From: Aporrectodea caliginosa
Lineage: Eukaryota > Annelida > Clitellata > Crassiclitellata > Lumbricidae
DNA: 64,000 bases
Direction of reading: 5' to 3'
NCBI GenBank assembly: GCA_020284085.1
Contig: JACEVL010000099.1
Coordinates: 462,988-526,987, forward strand
Position numbers and translations under genes: made by a program. Within the stretch, counting starts at the first letter, position 1. Every line of letters starts with the position of its first letter. This document shows, one piece after another, positions 35,707 to 47,474 of the stretch. The notes beneath the pieces are model-generated. The model was given only the letters and a program-made list of their open reading frames with translations. It had not been told where the DNA came from and did no database searches.

Positions 35707-35814
35707 GGATGAGGAGTAGCCGTTCCAGACACATTGCTTTTATTATTTATAAGTCCCTGGGGAATGAAGTACCTCAGGGCATAAAAAAAAATATATAATA
35801 ATAATAATAATAAT

Positions 35815-36245
35815 GATAATAAATGCGCGCCTGAAAGCCGTGTCCTTCCAGCACGCCAGCGATTGGCTACATTCTCTGCCGATTACATCCTGCGGCCTCA
35901 GGCTCAGCGATGAGGTCATCAGAGTGGCGGTTGGCCTTCGTCTGGGGGCCAACATACATGTATGCCAACCTCACGTCTGCGCATGCGGCTCACTGGTAAC
36001 CGCCAGAGGCACACACGGCCTCTCTTGCTCTCTGGAATTTGGTCGCGTGGCCCGACACGCCACCATCAACGATGTGATCCATCGCAGTCTGAGCAAAGCC
36101 GGCTTCCCTGCGGTTAAGGAGCCACGGGACATGCTGCGCTCCGATGGTAGGAGACCGGACGGCACCACCCTTATACCATGGAGAGCGGGCCGAAGCCTCG
36201 TGTGGGACGCAACGGTGGTTGACACACTAGCGCCTTCCTATCTAC
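35815..36245 (+). mobile_element. LINE C-terminal domain, first half
   Basis: One open frame reads SDWLHSLPITSCGLRLSDEV, ACGSLVTARGTHGLSCSLEF and HATINDVIHRSLSKAGFPAV, then LRSDGRRPDGTTLIPWRAGR and WDATVVDTLAPSYL. This is the conserved C-terminal domain of a widespread invertebrate retrotransposon. The RPDG...WDAT spacing resembles a PD-(D/E)XK nuclease core (inference). It is interrupted at codon YL by the TIR element at 36246. Confidence 0.8.
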
Positions 36246-37138
36246 TATACCCCGCAGTCGATCGAGTCGAGTGTATACGATCGACTTGGCTCGTCCGACG
36301 ATCGACTCGATCGACTTCGTCGACTCGCCGACCTTTCGACGACTCGATCGACTTGGCTCGGACGACGATCGACTCGATCGATTTCGTCGACTTGGACTAT
36401 AGTCTCTTGGCCAAAATTGCCGACGACTGTTGCATTCTTATAATCCAGTATCTATATTACTCATGTATTTCAATTGCACGCTCTTCCTCAAGCTGTCAGT
36501 GGTTATAACAGCTCTATTAACAACTGTAATTGCAGTTATAACTTCCATAGCTCTTGTGTCCAATGTACAAAGCATCAACTGTAATTGAACTGGCAAGTAA
36601 CAGTTCAGGTATTATAATGACATCTTGTCTGCCTGTGGTTGACTTGTAAGGATTAAGCCTCGCTAAATCTGTCGACTTGATCAGCTAGACAGCTAGGCTA
36701 CAATGGAATCTCCTACGGTACGGTACATAAATTAGTACCAGCTCAACCAATAAGACGGCAGTAGAGGACGTGTAATATCTATCTAGTATAGCCTAGTTGA
36801 ACTGTGAAAGAAAGTATCTCTATAACTTCCACTAATAAGAAAGCGCCAAGAGGTTCATTATTTGCAATGAACTTCATATTAGGTTCATACGGTATTTGTG
36901 TGTTTACACAGAATTAAGTCATTAGGCCTATATCATAAGGTCTGTCATTTTGTGAAGAAATAGTAAGTAAAATATTTCAGAGTCGAGTCAAGTTGAGGAA
37001 ACAACGATCGACTCGACTTGGCCGAGTTTACGATCGACTCGATCGGCGAGTCGATCGAGTCGACGATTTTTCGATCGACTCGACTTGACCGAGTTTATGA
37101 TCGACTCGATCGATCGACTCGATCGGCTGCGGGGTATA
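36246..37138. mobile_element. TIR transposon nested in a LINE, perfect 8-bp TSD
   Basis: Termini tataccccgcag and ctgcggggtata are inverted repeats. Flanking ctatctac occurs at 36238-36245 and 37139-37146. Both subterminal zones (36258-36400 and 36980-37125) are arrays of cgatcgactcgatcg-type words. No transposase. The superfamily is uncertain: an 8-bp duplication fits hAT, P or Mutator-like groups, but the terminus is not a typical hAT CAG start. Confidence 0.88.
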
Positions 37139-37146
37139 CTATCTAC

Positions 37147-37470
37147 AGGCAACGGCCGTGACAGCAAGCGAAGCAGCAGAAAAAGCGAACAAGAATAACA
37201 AATACCAATCACTTGTGGTCACTCATGACTTCATCCCGCTGGCCCTGGAAACTTTAGGTCCCATTAACTCAAGAGGCTTTGCATTCATCAGTGAGTTGGG
37301 CCGTCGTCACCTGACACAGGCGACGGACGAAGTCAGAGAGACGACCTTTCTCTTTCAAAGACTTTCGTTGACAATTCAGCGCTTTAACGCTGTGGCCTTC
37401 GCCGGTTCCTTTGTTGACCCTAAGCCAGAGATGGAAGAGGGGTAGCCCTTCCAGTTACATTATATTTATA
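37147..37470 (+). mobile_element. LINE C-terminal domain, second half and 3' tail
   Basis: Continues the frame of 35815-36245 after removal of one target copy: TASEAAEKANKNNKY, THDFIPLALETLGPINSRGF, ELGRRHLTQATDEVRETTFL, FQRLSLTIQRFNAVAFAGSF. The reading frame is restored exactly across the insertion. The tail ggggtagcccttccagttac leads into the trinucleotide tract. Confidence 0.82.
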
Positions 37471-37474
37471 ATAA

Positions 37475-37841
<367 letters not shown>

Positions 37842-37844
37842 TCT

Positions 37845-38425
37845 AGCACTGTTACATCGTGAATGCATGCAGGCAATGTTAAGATGCCTGCATTAAATGA
37901 AACAGTTACTGCCAGCCATTGCAACAGAATATAAACAGGTAAAAGGTGCTGATTCTATGTGAAAAGATTAAATATACCTAGTTCAATTTAATTTAATCTG
38001 CGTGTAATACTGATGAGTTCTACTTAACATGACATGACCATCAGCAGTCACAAAATATGGTAATGTTACTTAAGGCGGATCTATGTCTGCATAACTAATT
38101 TGGCTCTTAACCTTAAGCAATCCCTCACCACAGCATCTATAAGACTTAGTGACAATTCTATCGGGTGAAGCACCAAAAAAAATGAAATTTTCTTAAGCAT
38201 GTATAACGGTATAACCCACATTCCTGAACTAATAAGGTTTCGTGATCCAAGTTTTGAACCACATACAGTGTAGTATGTTTCAACTGCTTTGCTTTCATGG
38301 CAATGTCTCAGAGATGGAAGATGAGCACTAAACTTTTTGCCACCAGTTATCAGTTTGATAACAGAAGTGGCAGCACACACTTTTACCAGGAATAAGTTTC
38401 TTTGCTCATGTAAAACCTTCATGTG
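37845..38425. other. Intergenic, no gene seen
   Basis: No recognised exon. The minus-strand frame at 38081-38428 has no familiar protein. Confidence 0.35.
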
Positions 38426-38433
38426 CAATCGAT

Positions 38434-38973
38434 CAGTGTGATTCTCGTTAACGATAACGATAACGAAAATAGTCGTTAACGAAAATAAAATGATTTCGTT
38501 AACGATAACTATAACTATAACTAGAAAATATCATTAACTATAACTATAACTATAACGAAAATAACAATAAAGAAAATTCATCTTTATTTTCGTTAATACA
38601 AAAAAATAAAAATAGGAAGTGCAATATGGACGATTCGACATAAATGAGAAAGAAAAAATGCGATATTTTTATTATGCAATTTGTCGGTTACTTTGGAAAC
38701 TCGTGTATTCATGAAGCTGAATGCACCCATGCTTCAAAGGCTTTCAAAGCTCTGAGCAAATTGTGAAACAGCGCGTTAATATGCAAAATTTTGCTTATAG
38801 CCTTAATTATTGTAACTAAGTAGTAACTAAAATTAACTAAAATAAAAATCCATTAACTATAACTATAACTATAACTAAAAAATAATACTAACTATAACTA
38901 TAACTAAAATAAAAAACCATTAACTATAACTATAACTATAACTAAAATAAAATCTGTAAGGAGAATCACACTG
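38434..38973. mobile_element. hAT-like element with taactataac arrays
   Basis: 13-bp termini cagtgtgattctc / gagaatcacactg are perfect inverted repeats. The 8-bp duplication caatcgat lies at 38426-38433 and 38974-38981. Each subterminal zone is an array of short units (gttaacgataacg on the left, ttaactataactataac on both sides). There is no ORF, so it is non-autonomous. Confidence 0.92.
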
Positions 38974-39254
38974 CAATCGATGCCGAAATACGTCCTTTTC
39001 ACAAAACAAACTAAATAATTAAAGTGGGCTTTTACTCTGACCACGCGTTCTTTCTTCAATCTACTTAAGTTCAAACTCTGCATATACAGGCAGAACAACA
39101 TCAGTAGCACAATCAAAACCAATCAATCAATTTCATTTATTCTCGACATCAAGCTGACAGGTCGCAACTTGTAAGTTAGTTAAGAACATTATTGAGTTGA
39201 ACCTTTCTTTCTTTTCAACTGACTAACCAGCCATAATTGAATAGGCCTATAGTT

Positions 39255-39370
39255 AAAAAGGGTGACCCTAATTAAGCAGCGCTTGTGCCGCTTTTGGGTC
39301 TCCTCTGTTCCCTAGCCAATGCACCGATATGTAATTGTTATATGCATTGTGCTTCTGGAAATAATAAAAT
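39255..39370 (+). repeat. Interspersed repeat, inverted partner of 34290-34450
   Basis: Words tgaccctaattaagcagcgc, cttttgggtctcctctg and ttccctagccaatgcac match the reverse complement of 34290-34450. It ends next to the TSD of the following hAT-like element. Confidence 0.7.
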
Positions 39371-39383
39371 TGTCAGTTGTCAG

Positions 39384-40655
39384 CAGGGCCGTAGCGAGGC
39401 ATGTGCCAACAGTGCCACGGCACAGGGCGCAACACAAGAGGGGACGCAAATTTTGAGACGGAACGATTTAATTATTAATTAGTTGATCTTGAAATATGAA
39501 ATATACAATATAAATGAAATACATGTAGACGATTTAATTACTAATTACTTGATCTTGAAATATGAAATATACAATATAAATGAAATAAATGTAATAAAAT
39601 TAAATAATACCAATTTAACAAATATGGCATAGACCGAAATAGGCTCAGAAGCCAAATAGAGCGGTTGAAATTTACGCGGGAAAAAGGTCGTTTGCGATAC
39701 TGCGCTGTGATTGGTGGAAAAGCGACGAAAGAACGCGGTTCTTTTGGCGCGTAGATTAACCTATAAAACGAGGCGAGGCACTGAGAAGGGGCACCTAGAT
39801 GATTTTGCGCGTACCATCCCTGCTTACCGAAAAAATGCATTGCTATTGAATTAGCTAACTTGATCCGGATGAAACTGTAATTTCGGAAAAGACAGCTAAC
39901 TTAATCAAACGGACTGATAAATATAATTTTCGCGTAAGTTCGTTATCCGGTATATATCCCGTGAATTTCTTTTAATTAAACTATAGCCTAATCAGAACTT
40001 TGGAAAGGGCGGGTGTTGAGTTGTCAGTGCCAGCTAATGCAGAACTAGATGATTTAATCCAGAAAGTTGTACAGCGGCAAGAAGCACAGGCAGAAGTGCT
40101 AAGGAGCATAGTAAGTGCTAAGACAGGGAGTGAACCCCAGACCGATAATTAAAGTAGGGCCTACTGGTGTTGGGACGAGGAGTCAAATCAGAGCGGACAT
40201 TTTTCTGTCGCCACCAAAGCCGGTGGTAGGCTCTATGCTCTGCCTAGTATCTGAAGAGCTGAAAGATATAGCGACTAGTGGCGCTATAGAAGTCACCGTA
40301 TGGGCGAGGCCCCGTTGGGGCACACGCCTGCTTCATAAATCCCGGTGTTGATTACACGATGGGACACCCATGGCTTACCATGGGAATTGGAACCAGAGGG
40401 AAGTCGAATCCATTCCTCATGGAACTTGCCCAAACCTCCCTGTCCTCGAAATCCCTTCAACAGCGAAATAAATCTTAAGTGACTAAATTGAAATGTTAAT
40501 TGAAACACAGAACTTCGTTTCTATTTTATTTAAAAGACAAAACCTATTATATTGGAGATAACAAATTTGGTCGTTATTGGTTAATTGATTTTTGACGGGT
40601 GGGGCGCTAGATTTACGCTTGGCACAGGGCGCAATTATAGCTTGCTACGGCCCTG
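39384..40655. mobile_element. hAT-like element, 1.27 kb
   Basis: Termini cagggccgtagc / gctacggccctg are perfect 12-bp inverted repeats. gttgtcag occurs at 39376-39383 and 40656-40663. Subterminal gcacagggcgcaa occurs near both ends. It contains a 65-bp direct duplication (39466-39530 and 39531-39595). A short frame reads ELDDLIQKVVQRQEAQAEVL near 40040, of unknown origin. No transposase. Confidence 0.92.
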
Positions 40656-40854
40656 GTTGTCAGTCTGTTCAACATTGACATCAGCTGATGGGTCATACTC
40701 CTTTAGCGATGCAGAATGTTTATCGTAGCAGTCGGACATTCTCGAGACATTGCGGGTAGTTCTGGCTAAATGCGGCATACGCCAAAGACACCAACTCTTC
40801 TTTCTTTTAATATTGAATAATTTTTAATTCACGATTCCGGCAAAATTGTCTTAA

Positions 40855-40922
40855 CATGTACATGTACAGTGCAGTGCGTTTGTCAGGTGCTTTATTAAAG
40901 AATAAATATTATTATTATTATC
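40855..40922 (-). repeat. Interspersed repeat, gcgcctgacaaacgcactg family
   Basis: Reverse complement of the left part of 1245-1450; ends in (ATT)n. Confidence 0.65.
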
Positions 40923-41022
40923 AAGCTCATTGTACTTTTGCTGCCACCTAGGGAATGAAGGCATGAGCCAAACTCAGATGGCCTTACGGGAATCGAACCG
41001 GGTCCGTGAGTTAACTGAGTTA

Positions 41023-41287
41023 AGAAACGATGAAGAAATTAATTTTTATCGGTTTCCTCTTGGACGAAAGCGAGAGGAGAAGCTGAGTAAATGGGTTACA
41101 GCAGTAAATCGCAAGGAATGGCGACCGAATGAAGGCGCCATGCAGGTAGCCATTCCTTGCGATTTACTGCTGTAACCCATTTACTCAGCTTCTCCTCTCG
41201 CTTTCGTCCAAGAGGAAACCGATAAAAATTAATTTCTTCATCGTTTCTATGTCTGTTCGTACAACTTTTCACACAAGTCGACGGCAT
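41023..41287 (-). mobile_element. Perfect 100-bp inverted repeat with THAP coding
   Basis: Arms 41023-41122 and 41149-41248 are exact reverse complements around a 26-bp spacer. Each arm encodes INFYRFPLGRKREEKLSKWV and TAVNRKEW, the core of a THAP zinc-finger domain. The minus copy also holds the start MPSTCVKSCTNRHRNDE (ATG at 41287) with the first two zinc-ligand Cys. The plus copy continues WRPNEGA, the normal next THAP residues. THAP domains occur in P-element-type transposases and in host DNA-binding proteins. Neither copy is complete. Confidence 0.85.
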
Positions 41288-41596
41288 TTTAACATTTGTT
41301 TTGACTTACGTAAACATTGTCACGTGATCCACAGTGAATGCTCCTATTACCAACCGGTCTATGTCGCCTGGGTGTGACGACATCACTGTACTCCTAATTT
41401 ATGGTAATATAATTATAGCGGAATCTAGGCTTGTGTGACTCAGACTGGTCTGCAATTACTGTGCCATCGCTCTCATTCCAACTCTATGACATAAGCTTGT
41501 GAAAGCTGTGTTTGTACACCAAAAATGCGATTAGCAATTGGTTTATTAAAAGATATTGCTACTTACTTTCTTTTCTTCTCAAGTCTTGTGATGAAC

Positions 41597-41637
41597 GGTT
41601 TCTCGTCGATGATTCTGCAAATCATCGACGAGAAACC
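41597..41637. repeat. Short perfect hairpin
   Basis: 18-nt arms ggtttctcgtcgatgatt / aatcatcgacgagaaacc with a 5-nt loop. It lies in a 92-codon frame (41512-41790) that I do not recognise. Confidence 0.9.
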
Positions 41638-41934
41638 AAATCTCGTTTGGAAAGAATGTCTGGTTTTATTGGATTGCACCAGCCAGCATTGACAAGCAGT
41701 AACTTCCCTGAAGTGATAAATGAATTGATCATCGGGGTCTTTAGCATGTACAGTATAGGCCTACATAGATGCAGTTACAAGCGGAGGTGAAAGTTGGTCT
41801 AACAATTTTCGCATTGAATGCCAGTGATTATAATTATAGCCGCACGACTACTGAAAGTCGATAGTCGATGCATGACCAATTGACCATCCTATGGTTCTCA
41901 CAGAGTTGTCCATAAACAACACAGAAGAACAGAG

Positions 41935-42085
41935 GAGCAGAGGCCAAAATTTCTACGGGAAGAGATGCTATCAACAAAATGATCAAGGATAAAATACCAG
42001 GGATGGATGAAATCACTACCAAACTACCGGTACTTCAGGAAGGCGGAGAAACAGTTGCTAAAGCAATGCATTACAGAAGCCAGGT
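41935..42085 (+). mobile_element. LINE relic, N-terminal RT edge
   Basis: Reads DAINKMIKDKIPGMDEITTK and VLQEGGETVAKAM, resembling the KAPGxDxIxxELLK region at the start of non-LTR RT domains. Frameshifted, short. Confidence 0.65.
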
Positions 42086-42089
42086 TGAA

Positions 42090-43740
42090 ATAAGATAAGT
42101 TATAGAAGAAACGGAAGTAAAGCTGCGGATGGTAAGCAAGCTGTAACAGACGAGTTAGTGAGTAAAAATAGTTGATTAGTATAGTTGGCTAATGTGGTGA
42201 CATTTAATTTAGTGCATTTTCGGTAACGGTACTAAAAACAGTTGATGTGCTGTGCGAACTTCGATAGCTTAAAGTTAAACGGTATTAGAGTTCACTAGAA
42301 ACAATTAAGCATTTATTAGTAAGCGAACGGTTCTCAGAGCATTCAAATCGGTTCTCAAAATACATCACTAGGGGGCCTCGGCACGCATGCATGAGAACAG
42401 TGAATTTATTACTACATCTACATGCCTACATTTTGCACGATTCGGCAAAAAATAGACTCAACAGTGTGCTTGTAGGCGAAGAAAGGTTTAGTGTGTGGGG
42501 TCTCCCAACCAGGCAGAACTTCTATAGAAGTAAGACTTTCGGAGGCTCAGGCATTGTCGTTTTGTGTCTAGCTGTCCAGAGACCATCTCAATTTTCAACA
42601 ATACTAAATCTGCCAACGTGCACGACACTCCTCTCAATGAGTAATTGCATTTTTAGGCCAGCTACATAGACAGCCATGTGTATCGAACCATTGCGATGCA
42701 CACTGCTTTATGCCGTCCTTGCCTAAGCCTATAATAATTATGCGACGCTCAACCAGCATAATTATACTCTGATCTGGAATACTCAAGTGGCCGCTCTCTG
42801 GGCAAGCATAATTATGCGTACACACGTAGGCGTATAATTATAGCTCTCTATTGTGACGACGGTGTCTGGTCACCGCTACGTGTGGCACGTGTGCTGAAAA
42901 TTATTTACAACGTGGCATTGTTATTTTGGCCTGAAATAAGTTCAAGCAACGACAGGTAACGGCAATGTATTCTTGATATCCCATATAACGAGGAAGAGAT
43001 GCCGGTGTCACGAAATAGACTATCCCCCTATATGAGTATCCCCCGGGCCCCCTTAGCGAAATGGAGATCCGGTTTAGTTTGCATTATTGGTGGTTTCTAA
43101 GTGTATTCATAACCAAGGGTTAAACATAACCAAAAATTTTATTCCTTCAAGTAGGCAACATCACAACATCACAAATATATTATAGAATCGCCAACAAAAA
43201 GCAAAGGGTGAGAAACCCTTAAGGGACCAGGGTCCCGCTAACAGGGTTCCCATGTACATGGGAAACGTGGCAGCAGGTTATGCATGAGGGTACCAAAATT
43301 TTTTACATCTTAACTAGTTAACTAAATATCAAAAATTACACACAGTGAGTGTCTGCAACGAGCAGTTTATGTACGAATTTGAGCATGTACGGCAGGTAAT
43401 AGCAGGGGAAGCATGGTGGGGCTCAGGCATCCGTTTGATTCAGTCGTACTATTGGATTTATTGTACACATAAAAAAATTTAAGTTGCGCATCGTGCAGTT
43501 TGTACGGTCGACCTGAAATTAATTTTTACCTCATTTTTAGTGATTTTGACTGGATTTTCGTCTTGGCTATCGTGTTGCGTATAACATGGGGGATAGTATG
43601 GTTTATCCCCATAATCCTCCCCCCCCTGGATAGCCTGGCCGCTACACCAGTTAATTTCCATCCGGGGGATATGCTTTAGTGGGCATAGAATATCACGGGA
43701 AACCGGCGCTTTTAAACTTAATTTTCTCATTTTAAACGCA
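42090..43740. other. Intergenic, unassigned
   Basis: No supported gene. The word ataattatgc recurs around 42730-42845 (cataattatactctgat, gcataattatgcgtac), and the minus-strand frame 43479-43745 is unrecognised. Possibly decayed elements. Confidence 0.35.
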
Positions 43741-43744
43741 TCCA

Positions 43745-43890
43745 CCGTAGCAGCTTTTCTGCTTCGTTCCCTCTCTGGTCTTCTTCAAATTTTGTTCTTC
43801 GCTTGGCATTTTTGGACAAAGACTGATTTTACGTATAGGCTAGCCTTCGCGAATAAGCTGGGCCCTTCGCTTGGCTCTTAAGTAGGTGGT
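43745..43890 (+). mobile_element. LINE 3' relic
   Basis: gttcttcgcttggcattttt ... gcgaataagctgggccc ... tcttaagtag matches the end of the relic at 8900-9300. Confidence 0.6.
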
Positions 43891-44429
43891 TTCTACAGAT
43901 TAATAGGCCTAAGAAGGAGATTCGATTATTAAATTTCGCCAAACTGATGTGAAATGAATCAAATGATGCGAGGCGGAACAGGAATGGGACATGGTCACAT
44001 AAGGGGCGTAGCCAGGAAAAAATTTCGAAGGGGGTTTAAAGATATCGGGGGTTTCCATTAGAGATGGTCGCAAAAATTGAAGTTTGTAAAAAAGTTCGGA
44101 CTTATTTGGGGGGTTTGAACTTTGAACCCGTAAACCCATCTCCTAAACACACCCATGGGTCACATTGTAGGGCCTAGCTGGCGAGCTTCTAGACGATTTA
44201 GCCAAATATTTCTCGGTCTTAACTCATTAAACGCTAATCAATTTAGTCAAAATCTGCATTGAAGTGGCCGTGTTAGGCCTGTGTCCTATAGTAGGCCTAC
44301 CTTGAACAGATGATCAGATACTAATGCAACCATTTAAATCGTACTCATAACCGTAAACTTCACATTTCTAAAACGCCACTTGAAAGCTAAGCGCGCGGAT
44401 GAGTCAGGATACTGAGGATAGGAATTCTG

Positions 44430-44760
44430 GAGATCAGGTGGTGATTCGAAACGAAGGTATCATCAAGTCATTTCGCGAGGCAGACCGGAGAGCCCGCCGA
44501 CCAATTTGAGTGCCAACTGGAAGGCACAGTTCAGCAATGTAGTCCGGCGCAGAACCAGTCGTAGCTTTCCAAACCAGCGTAGCAATTTTGAATTGCACAC
44601 GATCAGCAACTGGAAGCCAGTGGAGCTCATGTCGCATGTAGTCAGATATGTGTGAATATCTCGGTAGATCAGCCAGAAGTCTGGCTGCTGCATTCTGAAC
44701 AAGCTGAAGTTGATGAAGACGGAACTCAGGGAGGCCCAGGAGACCCCATTACAGGTATGC
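44430..44760 (-). mobile_element. CR1/L2-like LINE C-terminal relic
   Basis: The minus strand reads LVQNAAARLLADLPRYSHIS (with a frame change), then RHELHWLPVADRVQFKIATL, WKATTGSAPDYIAELC and RRALRSASRNDL, a textbook LINE C-terminus. Truncated. Confidence 0.85.
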
Positions 44761-45014
44761 TCTACGGCACTTTATATTTTGCCCACTTTACAATTCTGAC
44801 GTAGTGCTACCAGTGATAGGTTTCCCGTGAGGAATGATCTCAGCCAGTGGCATCCACCTTGTGACACCTGGTCTTAAGCCTATTTGAGTCATATGTGATA
44901 TGACAATGGCTGTCAATGTACAATATATATTGTTATTGGTTAATGTAGTGTTAGATCGTCTGTTACTGACTGCAGGCAACTGACTGTGAAATACTTGAGG
45001 TCTCAAGACTTCAT

Positions 45015-45954
45015 CAGGGATGGGCAGTAATTTAATTGATGTAATTGAAATTACGTAATTTGAATTACAATTGTAATTGGTAATTTGTTGCTCTGGATCA
45101 ATGTAATTTGTAATTTGTAATTGAATTACATTTTTCATGTAATTTGTAATTTCAAATTACATCTGTAAAATCAAATTACTTTGAAAAGAAAACTAGGAGA
45201 CTCCACAACCAGAGATTCCACAACCAGAGCAGTTTTGAAAGCATCTTTTCCTTATCTTGATCACCATCACTATAGTTTCTCTGGAATGAATGATAGCAAC
45301 ACTGAACTCTTTGAATGCTTTCACAAAATTGGAGCCATTGTTAGAAATGGTAGCGCAAATTTGTTAAGTGTTAGACCGAACTCATTGTGTATTAGAGTTG
45401 CGTTACTCCATCATGCATGTGTGCTCCAACAAAGCATCTGCTTGCTACTTAAGGCAACTGAGATCAATCAAATGTATTATGTAGATGCATCGATCCAGTG
45501 AGAAATTACTCCCATACAACTTCTATGTTTTGTAGACCACACATAGATAACTGTAAAGATATTATTTATACAATTTAATGCTGCACTTCCTTCATCTGCA
45601 CTGGTAGACAGACTCATTATAGTTTTGCAAGCATGATTGTAAGGTCAAACAGACGCCGGTTATCGATAACTTGTTCAAACAGTTGCTACTTCAGAGAAAA
45701 TTAAATAAACAGTTTCAAACAATGTATATGCATACATGAACAGTGGAAATAAAGCATGTGTTTTCCGACTGAATTTCTTGATCACAATTATGTATGTAAT
45801 TTGTAATTGATGTAATTGAAATTACGTAATTTGTAATTTGTAATTTCCTGAAAATTTCTAAAGTAATTTGTAATTTGTAATTCAATTACATTTTCCCAAG
45901 TAATTTGTAATTTGTAATTCAATTACATTTTACCATGTAATTTGCCCATCCCTG
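45015..45954. mobile_element. hAT-like element with gtaatttg arrays
   Basis: Termini cagggatgggca / tgcccatccctg are inverted. gacttcat occurs at 45007-45014 and 45955-45962. Both subterminal zones (about 45025-45180 and 45790-45945) are dense arrays of gtaatttgtaattgaatta-type words. The interior has a 106-codon frame (45181-45501, FPYLDHHHYSFSG, FECFHKIGAIVRN), not recognised as transposase. Non-autonomous. Confidence 0.93.
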
Positions 45955-45962
45955 GACTTCAT

Positions 45963-46540
45963 ACCTATGGCTGCCTGTAAAAGTTAACTTAAGCAATTGC
46001 TATTCTTGTGATCTTGCTATCTGAGAACTGTTAATGACTCAATTAAGGTATCAATCCTGGCCTTATTGGAAGCAGTCAGTCCATGACAAAAATGTGACAA
46101 TGGAAGGAATGCAAGCGAATACCTTGTTTTAATCCTGAAGTTGCTTCATACATGGTGTGCATGTCTAAGTCACAACAATTAAAAGACAAGCAATTAGTAG
46201 GCTACTGGAAGGCTCTCAACGTGCTCTAACTTTTGATTAGCAATTTTCCAACTTGGATGACTCACAAAACTATCCAAAGTTACAGCTGTGCTTCTCAGCA
46301 AACCATGCCTCAAAAGAACTTTAAAGTGACCCTATGGTATTCCTCGCTTAGCTGTATAGGATGACAGTTTCTGTTTAAGGACGTTGTACAGTGTACGATA
46401 ACAGAGACGATTAGTGTCGCCCTCCTAAATATTTAGTCAGGCTTGGGACTGGCCTCACCCTAAAACAGCAGTGGTGTTTGAAATGAATTCTTCAACAGTG
46501 CATTTTAACAAATGTCTTACTTACTCACATCAATCATATT
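45963..46540. other. Intergenic, no gene seen
   Basis: gtcgccctcctaaatattta ... caggcttgggactggc (46420-46460) is a diverged relative of 57800-57880. No coding. Confidence 0.4.
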
Positions 46541-46544
46541 TTCA

Positions 46545-46745
46545 TGCAGAGCAAGCCCAACTTCTGCACAATATGTAATGGACTTCCTCCTTCTCTACGC
46601 TCTACAATACTCTCTGGTAGCATCTCTTCCTCTTTCTCACCTTAAAACCTTCCTTTTTTCTCGGAGTACCTCGCACTGGGAGCACTTCTGAAAGGCTTAA
46701 GCTATGAGAAGCATAAATAAATGATCAAATACAACACAATACAAT
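46545..46745 (+). mobile_element. L2-like LINE C-terminal relic
   Basis: Reads NGLPPSLRSTILSGSISSSF and SHLKTFLFSRSTSHWEHF-stop, the same C-terminus as the minus-strand copy at 8360-8548. Confidence 0.75.
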
Positions 46746-47236
46746 ATGGTTGTCCAAATCAGCTAGTCTGTGCAACGTTTAACAACAGAAACTGGTGTGA
46801 CTGCCACCAAGTGATAATATTTCTTCATTTTTAATTTGACAGAAACATTTAATGGATTAACTTTGAGTCAACAGTCTGTGCAGTAGTCAAATATAAAGAA
46901 GAAACTAAACAGAGTCTCAGAAGTTTCAAAGAATTGACTGATTACACTTCACTCAGCTTGAGAATGTCTCCAATAGACCAGCACGGTGAAGACGAAGCAC
47001 TTGAACTACAGTAACCCTACAGAAAAAATCAATCAAAATTCACTAAAAAAACTAAATTCACTACCTAGGCCTAAAGCTATAATAGTACTATAGTCTCTAA
47101 TACTATAACTGCATAATCATGCATTGATGTTACTTGTTGCGTCTTGACAGCAAGTTATGAAATAAACGAAAATACAATACAATACAATAAAACGGCATAA
47201 GGTAGCAAAATAATTAAACCACCCACAAGTGAACTT

Positions 47237-47470
47237 AATGGAGATGGCTGTATGGTAACACACTGGCACATAGATCAGAAGGACGCGGGTTCGATACCTG
47301 CTAGCCCCATGAGGTTGACTCAGCCTAACACTCCCTAAGGGCGACTGTATCATTAGCAGGATAGATGGACTCCTGTAAAACTTGTTATCATCTGTTACTA
47401 CAATAATTATCATTGTAATCTTACTGTGTACTTGTCAGTTTGAATTAATAAACGAATATTATTATTCAAA
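47237..47470 (+). repeat. tRNA-derived SINE
   Basis: Second copy of the SINE at 10555-10815: A box gatggctgtatggtaacac, B box ggttcgatacc (47287-47297), shared body gaggttgactc...taggatagatgg, and end cagtttgaattaataaac(g)aatattatta. Confidence 0.9.
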
Positions 47471-47474
47471 ATAA

